Below, in pieces: positions 6,262 to 7,866 of a stretch of DNA of 7,866 nucleotides (position 1 is its first letter; every line of letters starts with the position of its first letter). The translations under genes were made by a program, and so were the position numbers. Under the pieces are notes generated by a model. The model saw nothing but the letters and a program-made list of their open reading frames with translations, was not told the DNA's origin and did no database searches. Origin of the DNA: an uncultured Lachnospiraceae bacterium (lineage in GTDB: Bacteria; Bacillota; Clostridia; Lachnospirales; Lachnospiraceae); assembly GCA_905236365.1 (NCBI GenBank), contig CAJOPP010000509.1, positions 1-7,866 of the forward strand. Reading direction: 5' to 3'.

Positions 6262-7250
6262 ATAATATTAAGAAAGATATTGAGAAAAATGAAATAAAAC
6301 AATTTTATCTGTTGTCGGGTGAAGAGGATTATTTGAAACGTCAGTACAGAAATAAATTGGTAGAAGCAATGGTGAATCCGGATGATAATATGAATTTGAA
6401 TTACTTCGAAGGAAATGATGTAAAGATACAAGATATTCTTGATTTAGGGGAAACGTTACCTTTTTTTGCAGATAACAGAGTCATTGTAATGGAAAATACA
6501 GGTCTTTTCAAAAAGACACCGGAAGGAATAGAAAAGCGATTAGAGGCATTCCCGGAATCAACACATATGATTTTTGTAGAAAAGGAAATTGACAAACGTA
6601 ATCGTTTGTATAAATGGATCGGAAAAAATGGCTATGTATCTGAAATGAACAAACCGGATGATAAAATGCTCTTAGCCTGGGTGAAAAGTTTATGTAAAGC
6701 AGAGAAGAAAAAGATGGAGGATCCGTGTATTTTTTATTTGATAGAACACATGGGAACAGATATGTTATTACTAAAAAATGAACTGGAGAAATTGTTTTGT
6801 TATTGTTATGAACGGGATCAAATCTCCGTTGATGATGTAAAAGAAATCTGTGTCAATCAGGCAACGGATAAGATGTTTGATATGTTAGATGCGATTGGAA
6901 GTCACAATCAGGACAAAGCACTTCTGCTATATCATGATCTGCTGGCATTAAAAGAACCGGCAATCAGGGTATTGTTTATGCTTACCAGACATTTTCATAT
7001 TCTGATGCAGATTTCTGCATTGTCTTCAGAGGGAAAAGAGAATAAGGAGATTGCATCCATATGTAAGATTCCACCATTTAGTGTCAAAAAATATGCTTCA
7101 CAGGCCGGAAAGTATACTTTTCAAACCTTGAAAGAAATGCTGGAAAAATGCCAGAGGACGGATGCGGAAATAAAAACAGGAAGAATTTCAGATACGGTGG
7201 GGGTTGAATTACTGATTGTAGAATTTAGCGGAAATTATGGTCATGCATAA
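6258..7250 (+). CDS. holA: DNA polymerase III subunit delta
   Basis: HolA (delta) is the wrench subunit of the clamp loader: it opens the beta sliding clamp so that the complex can load it on DNA. The protein is 330 aa, normal for the family. The N-terminus, MNNIKKDIEKNEIKQFYLLSGEEDYLK, carries the typical YLLxGEExYL element of a degenerate ATPase fold without a true Walker A. LPFFADNRVIVMEN and the long helix containing LLLKNELEKLFCY are also characteristic, as is the C-terminal helical domain (AIRVLFMLTRHFHIL ... IPPFSVKKYASQA). ATG 6258 is preferred because it gives the usual N-terminus and has GGGAG at 6243-6247. ATG 6228 would add ten residues and lies after a small hairpin. It follows comEC as it commonly does in Firmicutes, and ends at a strong terminator. 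Confidence 0.95.
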   Translation: MNNIKKDIEKNEIKQFYLLSGEEDYLKRQYRNKLVEAMVNPDDNMNLNYFEGNDVKIQDILDLGETLPFFADNRVIVMENTGLFKKTPEGIEKRLEAFPESTHMIFVEKEIDKRNRLYKWIGKNGYVSEMNKPDDKMLLAWVKSLCKAEKKKMEDPCIFYLIEHMGTDMLLLKNELEKLFCYCYERDQISVDDVKEICVNQATDKMFDMLDAIGSHNQDKALLLYHDLLALKEPAIRVLFMLTRHFHILMQISALSSEGKENKEIASICKIPPFSVKKYASQAGKYTFQTLKEMLEKCQRTDAEIKTGRISDTVGVELLIVEFSGNYGHA

Positions 7251-7282
7251 GTATGTTTCATACTGATACATTTGTTGTATTG

Positions 7283-7299
7283 GAATTTTCTTAAAAAAT
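7283..7299. repeat. Left arm of a 17-bp inverted repeat flanking the rpsT unit
   Basis: The 17 bases GAATTTTCTTAAAAAAT here are found again, perfectly, as the reverse complement at 7744-7760. With three further bases the match is 19 of 20. This arm lies between the holA stop and the terminator hairpin. Confidence 0.8.
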
Positions 7300-7301
7300 G
7301 T

Positions 7302-7344
7302 AAAAAGAAAAAGGACTGTGGGTTAAGCAGTCCTTTTTCTTTTT
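7302..7344. terminator. Bidirectional intrinsic terminator between holA and rpsT
   Basis: A perfect 17-bp stem (7302-7318 paired with 7328-7344) with a 9-base loop (7319-7327). The core is GGACTG/CAGTCC, flanked by A-rich and T-rich arms, so a T-tract follows the GC core on both strands. It sits between two convergent genes and should end holA transcription on plus and rpsT transcription on minus. Confidence 0.92.
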
Positions 7345-7362
7345 TATAACTGTTCGTAGCTA

Positions 7363-7626
7363 TTATGCCATTTTGTTGACAGCAGCAGCTAAACGAGAAA
7401 TCTTTCTAGAAGCAGTATTCTTATGCAAAATTCCCTTAGAAGCAGCTTTGCTAAGTTCTGAAGTGCAAACCTTCAACTGTGCTTCGGCAGCAGCCTTATC
7501 ACCAGAAGCTACGGCAGCTTCAAACTTCTTGATGATAGTCTTTAATTTAGATTTTACCATTTTGTTTCTTAAAGTTTTTGTCTCGATTACTTTGATTCTT
7601 TTCTTAGCAGATTTGATATTAGCCAA
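7363..7626 (-). CDS. rpsT: 30S ribosomal protein S20
   Basis: S20 binds 16S rRNA early in small-subunit assembly. The product is 87 aa, the usual length, very rich in lysine and alanine, with the hallmark N-terminus (M/L)ANIKSAKKRIKV, then RNKMVKSKLKT and the C-terminal HKNTASRKISRLAAAVNK. The start is a TTG at 7626-7624: it yields the canonical MANIKSAKKR, and GGAGGTG (7638-7632) lies 5 bases upstream. The ATG at 7641 would add five residues and overlaps the ribosome site itself, so it is rejected. The gene is monocistronic in appearance, with its own promoter upstream and a shared terminator downstream, and is convergent with holA. The non-ATG start may limit expression. Confidence 0.96.
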   Translation of the reverse strand: MANIKSAKKRIKVIETKTLRNKMVKSKLKTIIKKFEAAVASGDKAAAEAQLKVCTSELSKAASKGILHKNTASRKISRLAAAVNKMA

Positions 7627-7631
7627 ATCAG

Positions 7632-7638
7632 ACACCTC
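7632..7638 (-). promoter_or_regulatory. Ribosome binding site of rpsT
   Basis: On the minus strand this reads GGAGGTG, 5 bases before the TTG start codon. It decides the start at 7626 over the ATG at 7641. Confidence 0.85.
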
Positions 7639-7666
7639 CATTATCTTATAATTGTTTATTTTTATG

Positions 7667-7701
7667 GTTTTACATTAAAACCGGACACGGACAATGTAAA
7701 C
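7667..7701 (-). promoter_or_regulatory. Hairpin in the rpsT 5' leader
   Basis: The arms GTTTTACATT (7667-7676) and AATGTAAAC (7693-7701) pair over 9 bp with one bulged base, enclosing a 16-base loop that can form an inner CCG/CGG stem. In the rpsT transcript it lies about 30-65 bases before the ribosome site. S20 is autoregulated translationally in E. coli; a similar role here is only a suggestion. No T-tract follows directly, so it does not look like a terminator. Confidence 0.5.
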
Positions 7702-7711
7702 ATACTTCTCT

Positions 7712-7740
7712 ATCCTAATCAAAGTGTGGCATTCTGTCAA
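7712..7740 (-). promoter_or_regulatory. Sigma-A-type promoter of rpsT
   Basis: On the minus strand a consensus -35 TTGACA (7740-7735) is followed by a 17-base spacer and TAGGAT (7717-7712), which matches TATAAT at four of six bases. The A/T-rich tract upstream (7741-7760) could act as an UP element. Transcription would start near 7705, giving a leader of about 80 bases. Confidence 0.75.
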
Positions 7741-7743
7741 TAT

Positions 7744-7760
7744 ATTTTTTAAGAAAATTC
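7744..7760. repeat. Right arm of the 17-bp inverted repeat, upstream of the rpsT -35 box
   Basis: Perfect reverse complement of 7283-7299. It lies four bases upstream of the rpsT -35 hexamer, so the two arms enclose the whole rpsT transcription unit plus the terminator. Confidence 0.8.
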
Positions 7761-7768
7761 ATTACTGT

Positions 7769-7785
7769 TGTAACAATTCGTTACA
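7769..7785. repeat. Short inverted repeat TGTAAC-N5-GTTACA
   Basis: A 6-bp perfect inverted repeat with a 5-base spacer (AATTC). It lies upstream of the rpsT promoter and outside any gene; it could be an operator for rpsT or for a gene beyond the right edge. The rest of 7741-7866 shows no ORF that I can support. Confidence 0.4.
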
Positions 7786-7866
7786 GTTCACTCGCAATGT
7801 CATGATGTCGGGGTCAAAACTATGCTTCACAAAGTATATTCGTCAAGTTGCACATACAATATAGCA

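Noticed and set aside
7373..7651. Plus-strand ORF opposite rpsT
   Set aside because: It is a shadow of the S20 gene; the minus strand has the family signature, promoter and ribosome site.
7831..7863. Sigma-G-like promoter (GTATA ... CATACAAT) on the plus strand for a gene to the right
   Set aside because: The spacing is only 14 bases against the usual 17-18, and no gene start is visible in the window.
1..7866. CRISPR arrays, tRNA or rRNA genes, phage genes, defence or biosynthetic systems
   Set aside because: No regularly spaced repeats, no tRNA-like cloverleaf or rRNA sequence, and every substantial ORF is explained by the genes listed.

Overview
The window looks like a chromosomal segment of a low-to-moderate GC Gram-positive anaerobe, most probably a clostridial species of the Lachnospiraceae type. 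This is inferred from AT-rich codon use, strong GGAGG-type ribosome binding sites, a ComEC/HolA pair that converges on ribosomal protein S20, and a GerMN-domain lipoprotein. No species can be named from the sequence alone.

Layout, left to right. Bases 1-75 are the tail of a same-strand reading frame that resembles the C-terminus of IS110-family transposases. A tandem 7-mer (76-89) follows, and then comEA, missing its start, N-terminal membrane anchor and first part of its SLBB domain (90-470). Next are an unrecognised 56-aa ORF (478-648), an OmpR/PhoB-type response regulator (667-1353), its membrane histidine kinase (about 1340-2767, with no conventional start codon in a good place), and a lipoprotein with two GerMN-like domains (2853-3809). 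The DNA-uptake channel gene comEC (3810-6167) starts at a TTG directly after the lipoprotein stop. A possible 29-aa ORF (6172-6261) bridges to holA, the DNA polymerase III delta subunit (6258-7250). A perfect 17-bp hairpin with T-tracts (7302-7344) forms a bidirectional terminator between holA and the convergent rpsT gene (7626-7363, minus strand). rpsT has a clear sigma-A-type promoter (7712-7740) and a hairpin in its leader. Bases 7741-7866 contain no gene that I can support.

How the parts work together. All plus-strand genes are tightly spaced and could be one transcript. Late competence genes (comEA, comEC) bracket a two-component system and its lipoprotein neighbour. The order regulator-kinase-GerMN lipoprotein recalls actinobacterial MtrA-MtrB-LpqB, so the lipoprotein may modulate the kinase. 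The apparent IS insertion probably inactivates ComEA, so natural transformation may be lost while comEC remains intact.
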